Below are positions 26,333-37,337 of a DNA stretch of 64,000 bases, one piece after another. The DNA is from Marinobacterium_A aestuariivivens (GTDB lineage: Bacteria > Pseudomonadota > Gammaproteobacteria > Pseudomonadales > Balneatricaceae), in contig NZ_JBHSWE010000001.1 in NCBI RefSeq assembly GCF_042661465.1, positions 5,270,001 through 5,334,000 of the forward strand. The letters are read 5' to 3'. Position 1 is the first letter of the stretch. Every line of letters begins with the position of its first letter. The translations under genes were made by a program, and so were the position numbers. The notes under the pieces were generated by a model, which searched no databases, was not told the DNA's origin, and saw only the letters and a list, made by a program, of their open reading frames with translations.

Positions 26333-26850
26333 TTCAAAATGACTATTTCTGCGACCGCATGCACGTTGTCTGGTATGACATGGTCTATCCACACCTTGGG
26401 ATAGCCGATTTCGTTCAGCGCCGTGGAAATCGTGCCGCGGATGCCATGGCCGGTGAGACGATCTTCATAGCCCATCCGACGCAAGGCACCGTTCAGCGTA
26501 TTTTCGCTGATGGGCTTCTTCGGATCGCTACGCTGCGCAAGGAGATAGCGCTGGGCCGGCTTGACCTCGTCCAGCAGGTAGCGAACGACCTCGACAGCCT
26601 GAATAGACAGCGGCACGATGTAGGGCGGCAGGTCCTGCGGTCGCCTGCCGGCTTTACGCATGTTGTTCTGTACCTGCTTGACGTTCTGTGGCGGGATAAG
26701 CCATAACCCCCGCTCCAGGTCGAATTGATCGGGCGTGGCCGAGTGCAACTCGCCGGTCCGCACGCCCGTCAACAGCAACAACCGGATGCCGAGCTGGGTT
26801 TGCAATCAGATCGGAGAGTGCCATCTCATAGCTCCTAAGCTGAGACTTAG
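26299..26850 (-). pseudogene. Tyrosine-recombinase integrase remnant
   Basis: The reverse strand encodes the start of an integrase catalytic domain: LQTQLGIRLLLLTGVRTGEL (first catalytic Arg), then GHGIRGTISTALNEIGYPK (the second Arg box), as in prophage and genomic-island integrases that use tRNA genes. The N-terminal arm-binding domain is broken by a stop near 26815 and the C-terminal part with the last His and the Tyr nucleophile is missing, replaced by the hairpin at 26268. It lies 200-900 bases from the tRNA-Gly attachment repeats. It cannot be active. Confidence 0.8.
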
Positions 26851-26982
26851 GCTCTATGCTCGTCACGGCTCCCGCCCGAACCCAGCAACAATCCGGAACT
26901 GACACCACCCCTTTAGTTTGGCCTCAATTCTGGCCTCAAAAAGGCTGGCCGTCGGTGGTTTTCAGCAGACTTCGCTGGAACG

Positions 26983-27003
26983 AAAAAGGGGCTTTCGCCC
27001 CTT
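26983..27003 (-). terminator. Rho-independent terminator of the tRNA operon
   Basis: Read on the minus strand: AAGGGGC, loop GAAA, GCCCCTT followed by more T. It lies downstream of the Gly-Cys-Leu-Gly tRNA genes and their 3' repeats. Confidence 0.6.
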
Positions 27004-27048
27004 CTTTCAACGACTTACAGACTTCAGTGGACGTCTGTAGATCAAAAT

Positions 27049-27349
<301 letters not shown>

Positions 27350-27370
27350 TTTGTGTTGCCTGAGTGATAT

Positions 27371-27457
27371 TGGTGCCCGGGACCGGAATCGAACCGGTAC
27401 GCCTTTTCAGGCGGGAGATTTTAAGTCTCCTGTGTCTACCAATTTCACCACCCGGGC
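27371..27457 (-). tRNA. tRNA-Leu (TAA)
   Basis: 87 bases with encoded CCA and the long variable arm of a leucine tRNA. Anticodon TAA within GACTTAAAATC. Part of the uvrC-pgsA-linked tRNA operon. Confidence 0.97.
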
Positions 27458-27462
27458 GAAAA

Positions 27463-27536
27463 TGGAGGCTGGAGTCGGAATCGAACCGGCGTACACGGAG
27501 TTGCAGTCCGCTGCATGACCACTCTGCCATCCAGCC
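27463..27536 (-). tRNA. tRNA-Cys (GCA)
   Basis: 74 bases with encoded CCA. Anticodon GCA within GACTGCAACTC; acceptor GGCTGGA pairs with TCCAGCC. Confidence 0.97.
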
Positions 27537-27568
27537 TCGGATAGCGCCTTACTTCGCAGTATTGAAAC

Positions 27569-27644
<76 letters not shown>

Positions 27645-27847
27645 CTGCGCTGTAAGTGGTGCGTATTATAGAGACCTCGCGGATTGTGTCAACACTGAAA
27701 TAAAAATATTTTTGCTTAAAGATTAAACACTTACCGCAAAAAAGCCTCAGGCTTCAAACAGCAAGCCCCGGGCTGCAAGTGGCGGATGCCGCTTAGGGCC
27801 TGCCAAGTTCTTGATCGTCGGTTCCCGTCCCATTGCGCGGGCGCCGG

Positions 27848-28396
27848 TCAGATATCCTCGACCAGCAGCGGCCAGGCGGCGCGAAGATAGATCACCATCG
27901 ACCACAGGGTCAGCAGGGTTGCACCGTACAGCGCGACTATTCCCACCCAGGACAGCATGCTGTAGGGCGTGAATGCCACGAGCAGCAGAATGGCAATCAT
28001 CTGCAGAGTCGTCTTGATCTTGCCGATATAGGACACCGAGACGCTGGCGCGCTCGCCGATTTCGGCCATCCACTCCCGCAGAGCCGAGATCACGATCTCG
28101 CGACCGATGATGATCGCGGACGGAATCGTCACCCAGGGGTGGTCGAAGGTCTCGACCAGCAGCACCAGTGCCACGACCACCATCAGCTTGTCCGCCACCG
28201 GATCGAGGAAGGCGCCAAAGGGCGTAGACTGATCGAGGCGGCGCGCCAGGTAGCCATCGAACCAGTCGGTCAGCGCCGCGGCGCCGAATACCAGCGCCGC
28301 GGCGAGGGGCGACCAGGCCTGGGGAAGATAGTAGAGCAGTACGAATACCGGGATCAGCAGGATTCGCGCAACGGTCAGAAGATTCGGGATTTTCAT
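27848..28396 (-). CDS. pgsA: CDP-diacylglycerol-glycerol-3-phosphate 3-phosphatidyltransferase
   Basis: A 182-residue integral membrane enzyme that makes phosphatidylglycerol phosphate, the same length as E. coli PgsA. The CDP-alcohol phosphotransferase signature (D-G-x2-A-R-x8-G-x3-D-x3-D) is present in DWFDGYLARRLDQSTPFGAF and the following LDPVAD. The ATG at 28396 gives the usual start MKIPNLLTVARIL. It follows uvrC by 36 bases and precedes the tRNA genes, a conserved order. Confidence 0.95.
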   Translation of the reverse strand: MKIPNLLTVARILLIPVFVLLYYLPQAWSPLAAALVFGAAALTDWFDGYLARRLDQSTPFGAFLDPVADKLMVVVALVLLVETFDHPWVTIPSAIIIGREIVISALREWMAEIGERASVSVSYIGKIKTTLQMIAILLLVAFTPYSMLSWVGIVALYGATLLTLWSMVIYLRAAWPLLVEDI

Positions 28397-28432
28397 GGAC
28401 AACAGCTTACCTGCCGCAATAGTGCCTGATAC

Positions 28433-30269
28433 TCAGGGGTCGGGATGGAGCGCGGCATAGATTTCTTCCGCGAGTTTGCGGCTAATGGTAGAGACTTTTG
28501 CAATTTCTTCAACACCGGCACGTTCGATCTCCTGCAGGCCGCCAAAGTGGCGCAACAATTCCCGGCGCCGTTTGGGCCCAACCCCGGAATACCTTCCAGC
28601 CGGGACTGCCGCCGCGCCTTGCCACGCCGGCTGCGATGCCCGGTAATGGCGAAGCGGTGGGCCTCGTCACGAATATGCTGAACCAGGTGCAGCGCCGGCG
28701 CATCGCCCGCCAGTGTCACCTCGTCGCCGCTCTCGGCCATCACCAGCACCTCGAGCCCCGCCCGCCGGCTCGGTCCCTTGGCGACACCGACAATCAGCAC
28801 CTCGTCGATCTGCAGTTCCTGGAGCACTTCCCGCGCCTGGGTCACCTGCCCCTTGCCACCGTCGATGAGCAGAATATCCGGCAGCTTGCCCTCGCCTTTC
28901 TTGAGCCGCGTATAGCGACGGCTCAGTGCCTGACGCATGGCGGCATAGTCGTCGCCCGCGGTGATACCCTCGATATTGAAATGGCGGTAATCCGACTTCA
29001 GCGGCCCGTTGCGGTCGAACACCACGCAGGAGGCCACCGTCGCCTCACCCGAGCTGTGGCTGATATCGAAACACTCGAGGCGTTGCGGCACCGCATCGAG
29101 CCCCAGCGCCTCCTGCAGCGCCAGAAAGCGGTTGTAGACGTTCTGCTTGCTGGCCAGGTGGCTGGCCAGCTGCTGCTCGGCATTGGTCTGGGCCAGGCGC
29201 TGCCAGCCGGCCTTTTCGCCCCGCACCCGGAACTGCACCGCGACCTTGCGGCCACGACGCTGTATCAGCGCCTGCTCCAGCACTTCGGCGTCCTCCAGCT
29301 CGAACGGCACGATCACCTGTTCCGGCACTTCGCGATTCGAGCCGAGATACCACTGGGCGAGAAAGGCCGAGAGCACGCCGGACTCGGACTCCTCCACCGA
29401 CACCTTCGGGTGAAATACCTTGCTGCCGACAATGCGACCACCGCGCACATAGAGCATATGGATGCCGACGCCCCCGGCCTTGAGTGCACAGCCGACCACG
29501 TCGGCATCGCCGCTGAAGCCACTGACGTACTGCTGCTCCTGGATTTTCTGCAGATGACTGATCTGGTCGCGATAACGCGCCGCCTGCTCGAAATCAAGCG
29601 CCGCCGCCGCCTTTTCCATTTCGCCGGCCAGCTCCTGCATCACCGCCTGGCTCCGCCCCTCGAGAAACATGGTGGCGTGACGCAGGTCCTCGGCGTAGTC
29701 GTCGGGCGGGATCAGCCCGACACAGGGCCCGCTGCAACGCTGGATCTGGTACTGCAGACAGGGACGCGTGCGGTTGCGGAAAAACTGTCCTCGCAGGATC
29801 GGATGCGGAACAGCTTCTGCATCAGGTTGAGGCTCTCGCGCACCGCACTGCCACTGGGGAAGGGGCCGAAATAGCGCCCTTTGCCACGACGGGCACCGCG
29901 ATGGAAACGTACCGCAGGATAGGTATCCCGGTCCGAGACGAAGATATAGGGATAGGACTTGTCGTCCCGCAGCAGAATATTGTAGGGCGGGCGCTGCTCC
30001 TTTATCAGGTTCTGCTCCAGCAGCAGCGCCTCGGTTTCGCTGTTGGTGACGGTCACCTCGACGTTGCAGATGCGTGCCACCAGGGCCTGCGTCTTGGGCG
30101 CCAGGCCGCTGCTGCGAAAATAGCTGCTGACCCTTTTTCTGAGGTTTTTGGCCTTGCCGACGTACAGGATCTTGCCGTCATCGGCATACATCTGATAGAC
30201 ACCGGGCCTGGACGTCAGGCGGGCAAGAAAGGCCTTGGCATCGAAGGCCTGGGTTGCGGTTTCGGTCAC
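28433..30269 (-). CDS. uvrC: Excinuclease ABC subunit C (two frameshifts)
   Basis: UvrC, 612 residues after repair, makes the incisions in nucleotide excision repair. The N-terminal GIY-YIG domain is clear (RPGVYQMYADDGKILYVGKA then KNLRKRV). The UvrB-binding region (MEKAAAALDFEQAARYRDQI) and the RNase H-like domain with DILLIDGGKGQV follow, and the end carries helix-hairpin-helix motifs (LEGIPGLGPK). Two one-base losses break it: in the A run 29780-29784 and in the T run near 28571-28573. With both corrected the frame runs to a stop at 28433. Loss of this gene would be costly, so sequence error is likely. Confidence 0.9.
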
Positions 30270-30298
30270 GGCGAATCTACTGCTCGGAATGGAGACGC

Positions 30299-30634
30299 TC
30301 AGCCGGCACTGGCTGCACGGTCGGTCTGAATGAGATGATCGGCCTTGTTTGCCGCCATGTGCAGGTGCACCGCCTCCTTGTGAATGTCCTGCAGCGCCTC
30401 GCGCGTATCATCGGTAATGCCCGCGCCGCGAGACAGGGAGACTTCCAGAAAAACACCGATCTCGGCAAAATAGTAGAGCCTAGCATCGAAGCTCTTGGCT
30501 CGCTTGAGTTTGCTGAGCGACAGCTGGGCGCCATTGACGAGGATATAGTTGATATCGGTATCGGACACCATCAGGCGCCGGTCGCGGGCGCTGATCGGTG
30601 TGGTGTTGGTGGAGCTTTTCTGAACGAACGTCAT
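30299..30634 (-). CDS. Conserved hypothetical protein
   Basis: A 111-residue soluble protein, charged, without signal peptide or membrane segment. The middle is rich in predicted alternating strands and helices (DTDINYILVNGAQLSLSKLK). I do not recognise a family. It starts 30 bases upstream of uvrC on the same strand, with GGAAG ahead of the ATG, and its start codon overlaps that of the divergent DUF1853 gene. Co-transcription with uvrC is plausible. Confidence 0.6.
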   Translation of the reverse strand: MTFVQKSSTNTTPISARDRRLMVSDTDINYILVNGAQLSLSKLKRAKSFDARLYYFAEIGVFLEVSLSRGAGITDDTREALQDIHKEAVHLHMAANKADHLIQTDRAASAG

Positions 30635-31598
30635 GGCGACAGATCTTCCTTATCGACTTTCGATGGCAATCTTCAGGGAGTTTACCAAGCTTTTGAACCT
30701 GACGGATACGGCAAAGGCCGAACACCCCCTCAGAGCCAGGCTGCTGCGGGAACCCGATGACCGGCGCCGCGACTGCCTCTGGGCGCTTGACGCCCCTCCG
30801 CTGATGAAGGACGCCCTGCCCGGCCTGGCCGGACTGCTGACGGAAGGTTTCTGCCCGCAGGGCAGCCTCGCCCCGTCCCGGCACCGGCGCCTGGGACTCT
30901 ACTTCGAGGACGTTGTCGGCGACATCCTGGCGGCCAGCCCGGAAACGGGCCGGCTGTACCGCAATGTTCAGTGCCGCGAACAGGGACGCACCCTCGGCGA
31001 ATTCGATTTTCTGTTTGCGGCGGGCGCACGCTGGTATCACCTCGAAGCCGCGGTCAAGTTCTACCTCTGCGTTGGCGACGGCAGTGCGTTGAACCATTTC
31101 GTCGGCCCCGGGCTGCGCGACCGCCTCGATATCAAGTGGCAGCGCCTGCAGCAGCATCAGCTTTTGCTTTCGCGCCTGTCCGCCGGGCAGGAAACGATTG
31201 CGCCGCTGGGCATCAGCAGGCCCGATGCGAAGCTGCTGATGCAGGGCTATCTGTTCTACCGCGGCGGCGAGGTGCCGGGTGAATCACTGCATCCCGCCAT
31301 CAACCCGGGTCATCTGCGGGGCTGGTGGTGCACCCGGTCCGAACTCGCGGCCCGGCCCGCGAAAAGCGGCCGGCGTTATGCCCTGCTGCAGAAACTGCGC
31401 TGGCTCTCCCCCGCCCGGCTCCCGCTGGACGATACCTGCGATCTCGACGAACTGAGGGAAAGACTCGGCCGGCGTGACCAGCCGGCAATGGTCGTTGAAC
31501 TGGAACTGCTCGGCGGGCCGGACCTGTGGGGCGAGTGCGGACGCGGCTTCGTGGTGCCCGACCCCTGGCCGGAGAAGGCTGCCGGCGCTTCGATTTAG
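30633..31598 (+). CDS. DUF1853 family protein
   Basis: A 321-residue protein (or 311 if translation starts at the second ATG, 30663). Features seen in this uncharacterised family include RRLGLYFEDVVGDILAASPE then an acidic/aromatic nuclease-like patch (LGEFDFLF ... WYHLEAAVKFYL) and a PxHLRGWW motif. The spacing of E-F-D and E-x-A-V-K-F recalls PD-(D/E)xK nucleases, which is my inference. Neither start has a clear ribosome site. It is divergent from the uvrC-side genes. Confidence 0.7.
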   Translation: MATDLPYRLSMAIFREFTKLLNLTDTAKAEHPLRARLLREPDDRRRDCLWALDAPPLMKDALPGLAGLLTEGFCPQGSLAPSRHRRLGLYFEDVVGDILAASPETGRLYRNVQCREQGRTLGEFDFLFAAGARWYHLEAAVKFYLCVGDGSALNHFVGPGLRDRLDIKWQRLQQHQLLLSRLSAGQETIAPLGISRPDAKLLMQGYLFYRGGEVPGESLHPAINPGHLRGWWCTRSELAARPAKSGRRYALLQKLRWLSPARLPLDDTCDLDELRERLGRRDQPAMVVELELLGGPDLWGECGRGFVVPDPWPEKAAGASI

Positions 31599-31749
31599 AT
31601 TGGGCGTTTCCGCAATCAATCGATCCCGCCGGATCGATATGGCGGATTACGCGGAGCCCGAACCGAGATGGCGGCGTTTGATATGTCGAAGTGCTCCGCT
31701 AATCCGCCCTACGGCGAACGCGGCCCGGCTATCCGGAACGCCAGAACGC

Positions 31750-31775
31750 AAAAGGGACGCCGAAACGTCCCTTTT
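31750..31775 (-). terminator. Rho-independent terminator of clpX
   Basis: AAAAGGGACG pairs perfectly with CGTCCCTTTT across a 6-base loop, with T/A runs on both sides. It lies 24 bases beyond the repaired clpX stop but inside the over-long reading frame, which argues that the true stop is at 31799. Confidence 0.75.
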
Positions 31776-31798
31776 CGTTTCTGCAGCCAAGCTGCAAA

Positions 31799-33083
<1,285 letters not shown>

Positions 33084-33182
33084 TCGACTACCTCAACTGT
33101 GCGATGGCATAAACCTAATACATAACGGCATGGGCGCGCGATTTCAACCCGTACGCCCAATATTAACCGCCCGGTTTCGCCC

Positions 33183-33818
33183 TCAGCTTTCAATTACCCT
33201 CTGATCCAGCACCGCATCGATCAGGCCATACTCCTTCGCCGCCGTCGGACTCATGAAGAAGTCGCGATCGGTATCGCGGGCAATGGTTTCGAAATCCTGA
33301 CCGGTGTGGTGAGCCAGAATTTCGTTCAGTTTCTGACGGATCGACAGGATCTCCTTGGTGTGGATCTCGATATCGGTCGCCTGTCCCTGATAGCCACCCA
33401 GCGGCTGATGGATCATGACGCGGGAGTTCGGCAGTCCGTAACGCTTGCCCGCCGCGCCGCCCGCCAGCAGGAAGGCCCCCATGCTCGCGGCCTGACCGAT
33501 GCACATGGTGCTGACGTCAGGCTTGATAAACCGCATGGTGTCGTAGATTGCCAGGCCCGCCGTTACGGAGCCGCCCGGCGAGTTGATATAGAGATGAATA
33601 TCCTTGTCCGGGTTCTCGGCTTCGAGGAACAGCAACTGGGCGACGATCAGGTTGGCCATATGATCTTCCACCTGGCCCACCAGAAATATCACGCGCTCCT
33701 TCAGCAGCCGCGAGTAGATATCGTAGGCGCGTTCACCGCGCGCGGTCTGCTCGACCACCATCGGCACCAGGTTCGAGGTAATGGTGGATCCCGCCTGCCC
33801 TTTAAAGATATCTGACAT
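33183..33818 (-). CDS. clpP: ATP-dependent Clp protease proteolytic subunit
   Basis: A 211-residue serine peptidase that forms the double heptameric ring of ClpXP. The catalytic Ser is in GQAASMGAFLLAGG and the catalytic His in SRVMIHQPLGG; the catalytic Asp is in ARDTDRDFFM. The N-terminal propeptide and the IYINSPGG-like motif (LYINSPGGSV) are present. It lies between tig and clpX in the standard order, 100 bases before clpX. Confidence 0.97.
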   Translation of the reverse strand: MSDIFKGQAGSTITSNLVPMVVEQTARGERAYDIYSRLLKERVIFLVGQVEDHMANLIVAQLLFLEAENPDKDIHLYINSPGGSVTAGLAIYDTMRFIKPDVSTMCIGQAASMGAFLLAGGAAGKRYGLPNSRVMIHQPLGGYQGQATDIEIHTKEILSIRQKLNEILAHHTGQDFETIARDTDRDFFMSPTAAKEYGLIDAVLDQRVIES

Positions 33819-33845
33819 CCAAATCTCTCCTTAGCCTGAAAAGCG

Positions 33846-33883
33846 AAAAAAACGACAGTCAGCCTGCGCCAACTGTCGTTTTT
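33846..33883 (-). terminator. Rho-independent terminator of tig
   Basis: AACGACAGT pairs with ACTGTCGTT around a GC-containing loop, with runs of A and T outside the stem. It lies 34 bases after the tig stop, between tig and clpP. Confidence 0.75.
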
Positions 33884-33916
33884 CCTTGACTTGTTAGAGC
33901 GATACCGCGGCTGGTC

Positions 33917-35260
33917 TTATTCGGCCGCCTGTTCTTCGCTCTCGGCTTCAGCTTCGGGCTGAGCCGGCTTGATCGCGTCTTCGTAGCTGACTTCAACTAC
34001 TTCGACTTTAGCAGATGCGAGCAGCTGATCAACCACCTGCTCTTCCATCACCAGGCTCTGGATCTGGTTCAGCATCTCGTTATTGCCGTAGTACCAGTCG
34101 ATGACCTGCTGCGGTTCCTGGTAGGTCGCGGCCAGTTCTTCGATCATGGCGCGAACGCGGTCGTCGTCAACCTTGATTTCGTTGGCCTTGATCACTTCCT
34201 GCACCAGCAGACCAATGCTGACGCGACGTTTGGCCTGCTCTTCGAACAGTTCCTTCGGTAGCATGTTCGGGTCCAGGTTGGCGTTGCCGCCACCGAACTG
34301 CTGAACGGCCTGCTTGCGCAGGTTGTCGATTTCGCTGTCGACCAGCGCCGACGGAACGTCAATGTTGTTCTGCGTGATCAGCTTGCCGAAGACCTGCTCC
34401 TTGAGCTTCATCTTCAGCGCCTGCTTCAGCTCGCGCTCCATGTTGGCGCGCACTTCGGACTTGAACTCTTCCTCGGTCTTGCCTTCGAGGCCGAACTTGG
34501 AGAAGAACTCTTCGTTCAGTTCCGGCAGCGAGGACGCGGAAACGCTCTGCACCTTGACCTTGAAGACCGCATCTTTGCCCTTCAGGTTTTCAGCCTGATA
34601 GTCTTCCGGGAAGGTGACGTTCAGCTCTTTTTCATCACCGGCGGACGCACCGATCAGGCCGGCTTCGAAGCCCGGGATCATGGTGTTGGAGCCCAGCACC
34701 AGGTCCATGCCCTCGCCTTTGCCACCGTCGAAGGCTTCGCCATCGACAAAGCCTTCGAAATCGATCTTGACGCGGTCGCCGTCTTCGGCAGCGCGCTCGA
34801 CCAGGTCCCAACCGGCCTGCTGCTTGCGCAGCGTGTCGATCATGTTCTCGAGGTCGGCGTCGGTGACACTGGCGGTCTGCTTCTGGATTTCGACTTCGGA
34901 GAAGTCGGCCAGCTTGATTTCCGGGTACACTTCGAAGGTGGCGGTGAACTGGAAGTCTTCGCCGGCCTTGTCGTTCTTGAATTCGATGTCCGGACCGCCG
35001 GCCGGAACCAGCTTCTCCTGCTGCGCGGCTTCATAGAAGCTCTGCTGCACAACTTCACCCAGCACTTCCTGGCGGATCCCGGCGCCGTAACGCTTCTGGA
35101 CAATCTTGACCGGCACTTTGCCCGGACGGAAGCCATCGATACGGACGCGACGGGCAGTTTCCTGCACGCGCTTGGCTACATCATTATCGATACGCTCGGC
35201 CGGAACAGTGATCGTCATCTGACGCTCGAGGCCCGAAGTCGCTTCAACAGAAACTTGCAT
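33917..35260 (-). CDS. tig: Trigger factor
   Basis: Ribosome-bound chaperone and peptidyl-prolyl isomerase, 447 residues. The ribosome-binding signature GFRPGKVP is near residue 44; the FKBP domain contains GDRVKIDFEGFVDGEAFDGG and FPEDYQAENLKGKDAVFKV; a long helical C-terminal domain follows. I choose the ATG at 35260 (MQVSVEATSGLER) because GAGGA lies just ahead of it; an in-frame ATG four codons earlier has no such site. The end is acidic (EAEAESEEQAAE). Confidence 0.96.
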   Translation of the reverse strand: MQVSVEATSGLERQMTITVPAERIDNDVAKRVQETARRVRIDGFRPGKVPVKIVQKRYGAGIRQEVLGEVVQQSFYEAAQQEKLVPAGGPDIEFKNDKAGEDFQFTATFEVYPEIKLADFSEVEIQKQTASVTDADLENMIDTLRKQQAGWDLVERAAEDGDRVKIDFEGFVDGEAFDGGKGEGMDLVLGSNTMIPGFEAGLIGASAGDEKELNVTFPEDYQAENLKGKDAVFKVKVQSVSASSLPELNEEFFSKFGLEGKTEEEFKSEVRANMERELKQALKMKLKEQVFGKLITQNNIDVPSALVDSEIDNLRKQAVQQFGGGNANLDPNMLPKELFEEQAKRRVSIGLLVQEVIKANEIKVDDDRVRAMIEELAATYQEPQQVIDWYYGNNEMLNQIQSLVMEEQVVDQLLASAKVEVVEVSYEDAIKPAQPEAEAESEEQAAE

Positions 35261-35801
35261 GGAATTCCTCACAAAAAACTTGCAGCAGTATTGGATCGAG
35301 ATCTGCGGGCACGCATCCGTCCCCAGTGTTCGCTAGGCGGTAAAATCGTTTCCCGACCTGACACAGACGCCGCAGAACCTGAATTCTAAAGCGCGAAATT
35401 CTGTGCCAGTTACCCCGAATAGTCAAGGGAGCCTTCGAACAAGTCCCAATTGTCCTCTGCGGGCCCTGAAGCGTGCAGCTGCAAGGCGCAGTGTGCAGGC
35501 AATGGCCTTAGTCCTTGCCAAACACTGCAACAACGCAGATGCATGCTTCAGGGTCCGCCCTACGGGGCTTACAGCGCAAACCGGATTCTGCGTTGCAGCT
35601 TCTCGACAGGCCACCAGCATGCCGTCAAAGCTGCGCCTTGATTCCGGCCTGCGCTGTAAGCCAGAAACTCATTGGGGCTTGTTCGAAGGCTCCCTAGCAG
35701 GAGCGCCGAAATACAAGCGATCACCGCTACCCTAGAGAGACGGGAGAATTCAGCCAGATCAGAGATATAGAGGGGGGAACGCAAAAAACGAGGCGATAAA
35801 A
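35261..35801. other. Intergenic region between tig and the tRNA genes
   Basis: About 540 bases. It holds the tig leader and the 270-bp inverted-repeat element at 35426-35695. No gene is supported. Confidence 0.6.
35426..35695. repeat. 270-bp non-coding element with 25-bp terminal inverted repeats (MITE-like)
   Basis: The left end (35426-35450, beginning AGGGAGCCTTCGAACAAG) and right end (35671-35695) are inverted copies agreeing at 24 of 25 bases. The inside has further partial repeats around CTGCA and GCGC motifs and no gene. This is the form of a miniature transposable element or a large interspersed repeat. No target-site duplication is certain. Confidence 0.7.
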
Positions 35802-35877
35802 TGGGGTGGACGATGGGACTTGAACCCACGACCACAGGAGTCACAATCCTGGGCTCTACCAACTGAGCTACGCCCAC
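35802..35877 (-). tRNA. tRNA-His (GTG)
   Basis: 76 bases with encoded CCA; a further G at the 5' side (35878) would be the extra G of mature tRNA-His. Anticodon GTG in GGATTGTGACTCC. Confidence 0.97.
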
Positions 35878-35896
35878 CACAGCGTATTGCAAAACA

Positions 35897-35981
<85 letters not shown>

Positions 35982-35998
35982 TTGAAGCAGTTCAGGAA

Positions 35999-36074
35999 TG
36001 GGGTGGACGATGGGACTTGAACCCACGACCACAGGAGTCACAATCCTGGGCTCTACCAACTGAGCTACGCCCAC
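35999..36074 (-). tRNA. tRNA-His (GTG), second copy
   Basis: 76 bases, identical to the copy at 35802. The two flank tRNA-Leu, an arrangement also found upstream of tig in pseudomonads. Confidence 0.97.
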
Positions 36075-36114
36075 CACTACCTGAAACTTTTGACCGGACC
36101 AGCAAGGTTGCAAG

Positions 36115-36191
36115 TGGCACGCCCGGCAGGACTCGAACCTGCAACCTACGGCTTAGAAGGCCGTTGCTCTATCCGGTTGAGCTACGGGCGC
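36115..36191 (-). tRNA. tRNA-Arg (TCT)
   Basis: 77 bases with encoded CCA. Anticodon TCT in GGCCTTCTAAGCC. First gene of the Arg-His-Leu-His operon. Confidence 0.97.
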
Positions 36192-36479
36192 CTTGCTTTG
36201 CTGCCCGCCTCCCGATGAGCGTCAGAACCAGTTGGCTGACGACCCGTCCGAAGGAGGTGCGTATACTACGGCGAGGACTTGCCGGCGTCAACACCCAATC
36301 TGAATTTTTTCAGCAAAATCATACTGGTTAGAGAATAACCACCGACTTGAAAAGCCGCCTGGGCCACCCGGGGTAACAGTCACCGTCTATTTATCGAAAT
36401 CCCCACTTGGCCATCTAGCTGTAACCATGAGAAAATTCGCCGCAGATCACTTTCCGGTTTCGAGGAAGACAGCCAAACG

Positions 36480-37337
36480 ATGACTGCACACATTATAGAC
36501 GGTAAGCGGATAGCAGCCGAAGTTCGCCAACAGGTCGCCGAAGACGTTCAGCAGCGCCTCGCGGCGGGCAAGCGAGCCCCCTGCCTGGCAGTAGTACTGG
36601 TCGGCACCGACTCCGCTTCCCAGGTCTATGTCCGCAACAAGAAAAATGCCTGCAAGGAAGTCGGCATCGAATCCATTTCGTATGACCTGCCCGCCACCAC
36701 CGGTCAGGAGCAGCTGCTCGAACTGGTCGACGAGCTCAACGCCAACAGCGCGGTCGACGGCATTCTGGTTCAGTTGCCGCTGCCGGAGCAGCTCGACGCC
36801 AATGAAATCCTCGAACGCATCCGTCCGGACAAGGATGTCGACGGTTTCCACCCGTTCAACCTGGGTCGTCTGGCACAGCGCCTGCCGGCCCTGCGCCCCT
36901 GCACCCCCAAGGGGGTGATGAAACTGCTTGAATCTACCGGTATCGAATTCCACGGCAAGGAAGCCGTGGTGGTGGGCGCCTCCAACATTGTCGGCCGGCC
37001 GATGTCGCTGGAACTGCTGCTGGCTGGCTGCACCGTCACCACCACCCACCGCTTCACCCGAAACCTTGCCGAGCACGTCGGCCGCGCCGAGATCGTGGTC
37101 GTCGGTGTCGGGCTCCCCGGGCTGGTCAAGGGCGAATGGATCAAACCGGGCGCCGTGGTCATCGATGTCGGCATCAACCGCCTTGACGATGGCAGCCTGG
37201 TCGGCGATGTCGAGTACGAGACCGCCGCCGAGCGCGCCAGCTGGATCACGCCGGTCCCGGGCGGCGTCGGCCCGATGACGGTTGCCTGCCTGATGGAAAA
37301 CACCCTGGAAGCCGCCAATCACTTCTGTCAAAAGTGA
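36480..37337 (+). CDS. folD: Methylenetetrahydrofolate dehydrogenase / cyclohydrolase
   Basis: Bifunctional one-carbon enzyme of 285 residues interconverting 5,10-methylene-THF and 10-formyl-THF with NADP. The catalytic Tyr/Lys motif is in SQVYVRNKKNACKEVGI, the folate motif is VDGILVQLPLP, the Rossmann motif is VVVGASNIVGRPM, and the family ending TPVPGGVGPMTVACLMENT is present. GAGGAAG lies 11 bases before the ATG. Divergent from the tRNA-Arg operon. The next gene overlaps its stop. Confidence 0.97.
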   Translation: MTAHIIDGKRIAAEVRQQVAEDVQQRLAAGKRAPCLAVVLVGTDSASQVYVRNKKNACKEVGIESISYDLPATTGQEQLLELVDELNANSAVDGILVQLPLPEQLDANEILERIRPDKDVDGFHPFNLGRLAQRLPALRPCTPKGVMKLLESTGIEFHGKEAVVVGASNIVGRPMSLELLLAGCTVTTTHRFTRNLAEHVGRAEIVVVGVGLPGLVKGEWIKPGAVVIDVGINRLDDGSLVGDVEYETAAERASWITPVPGGVGPMTVACLMENTLEAANHFCQK

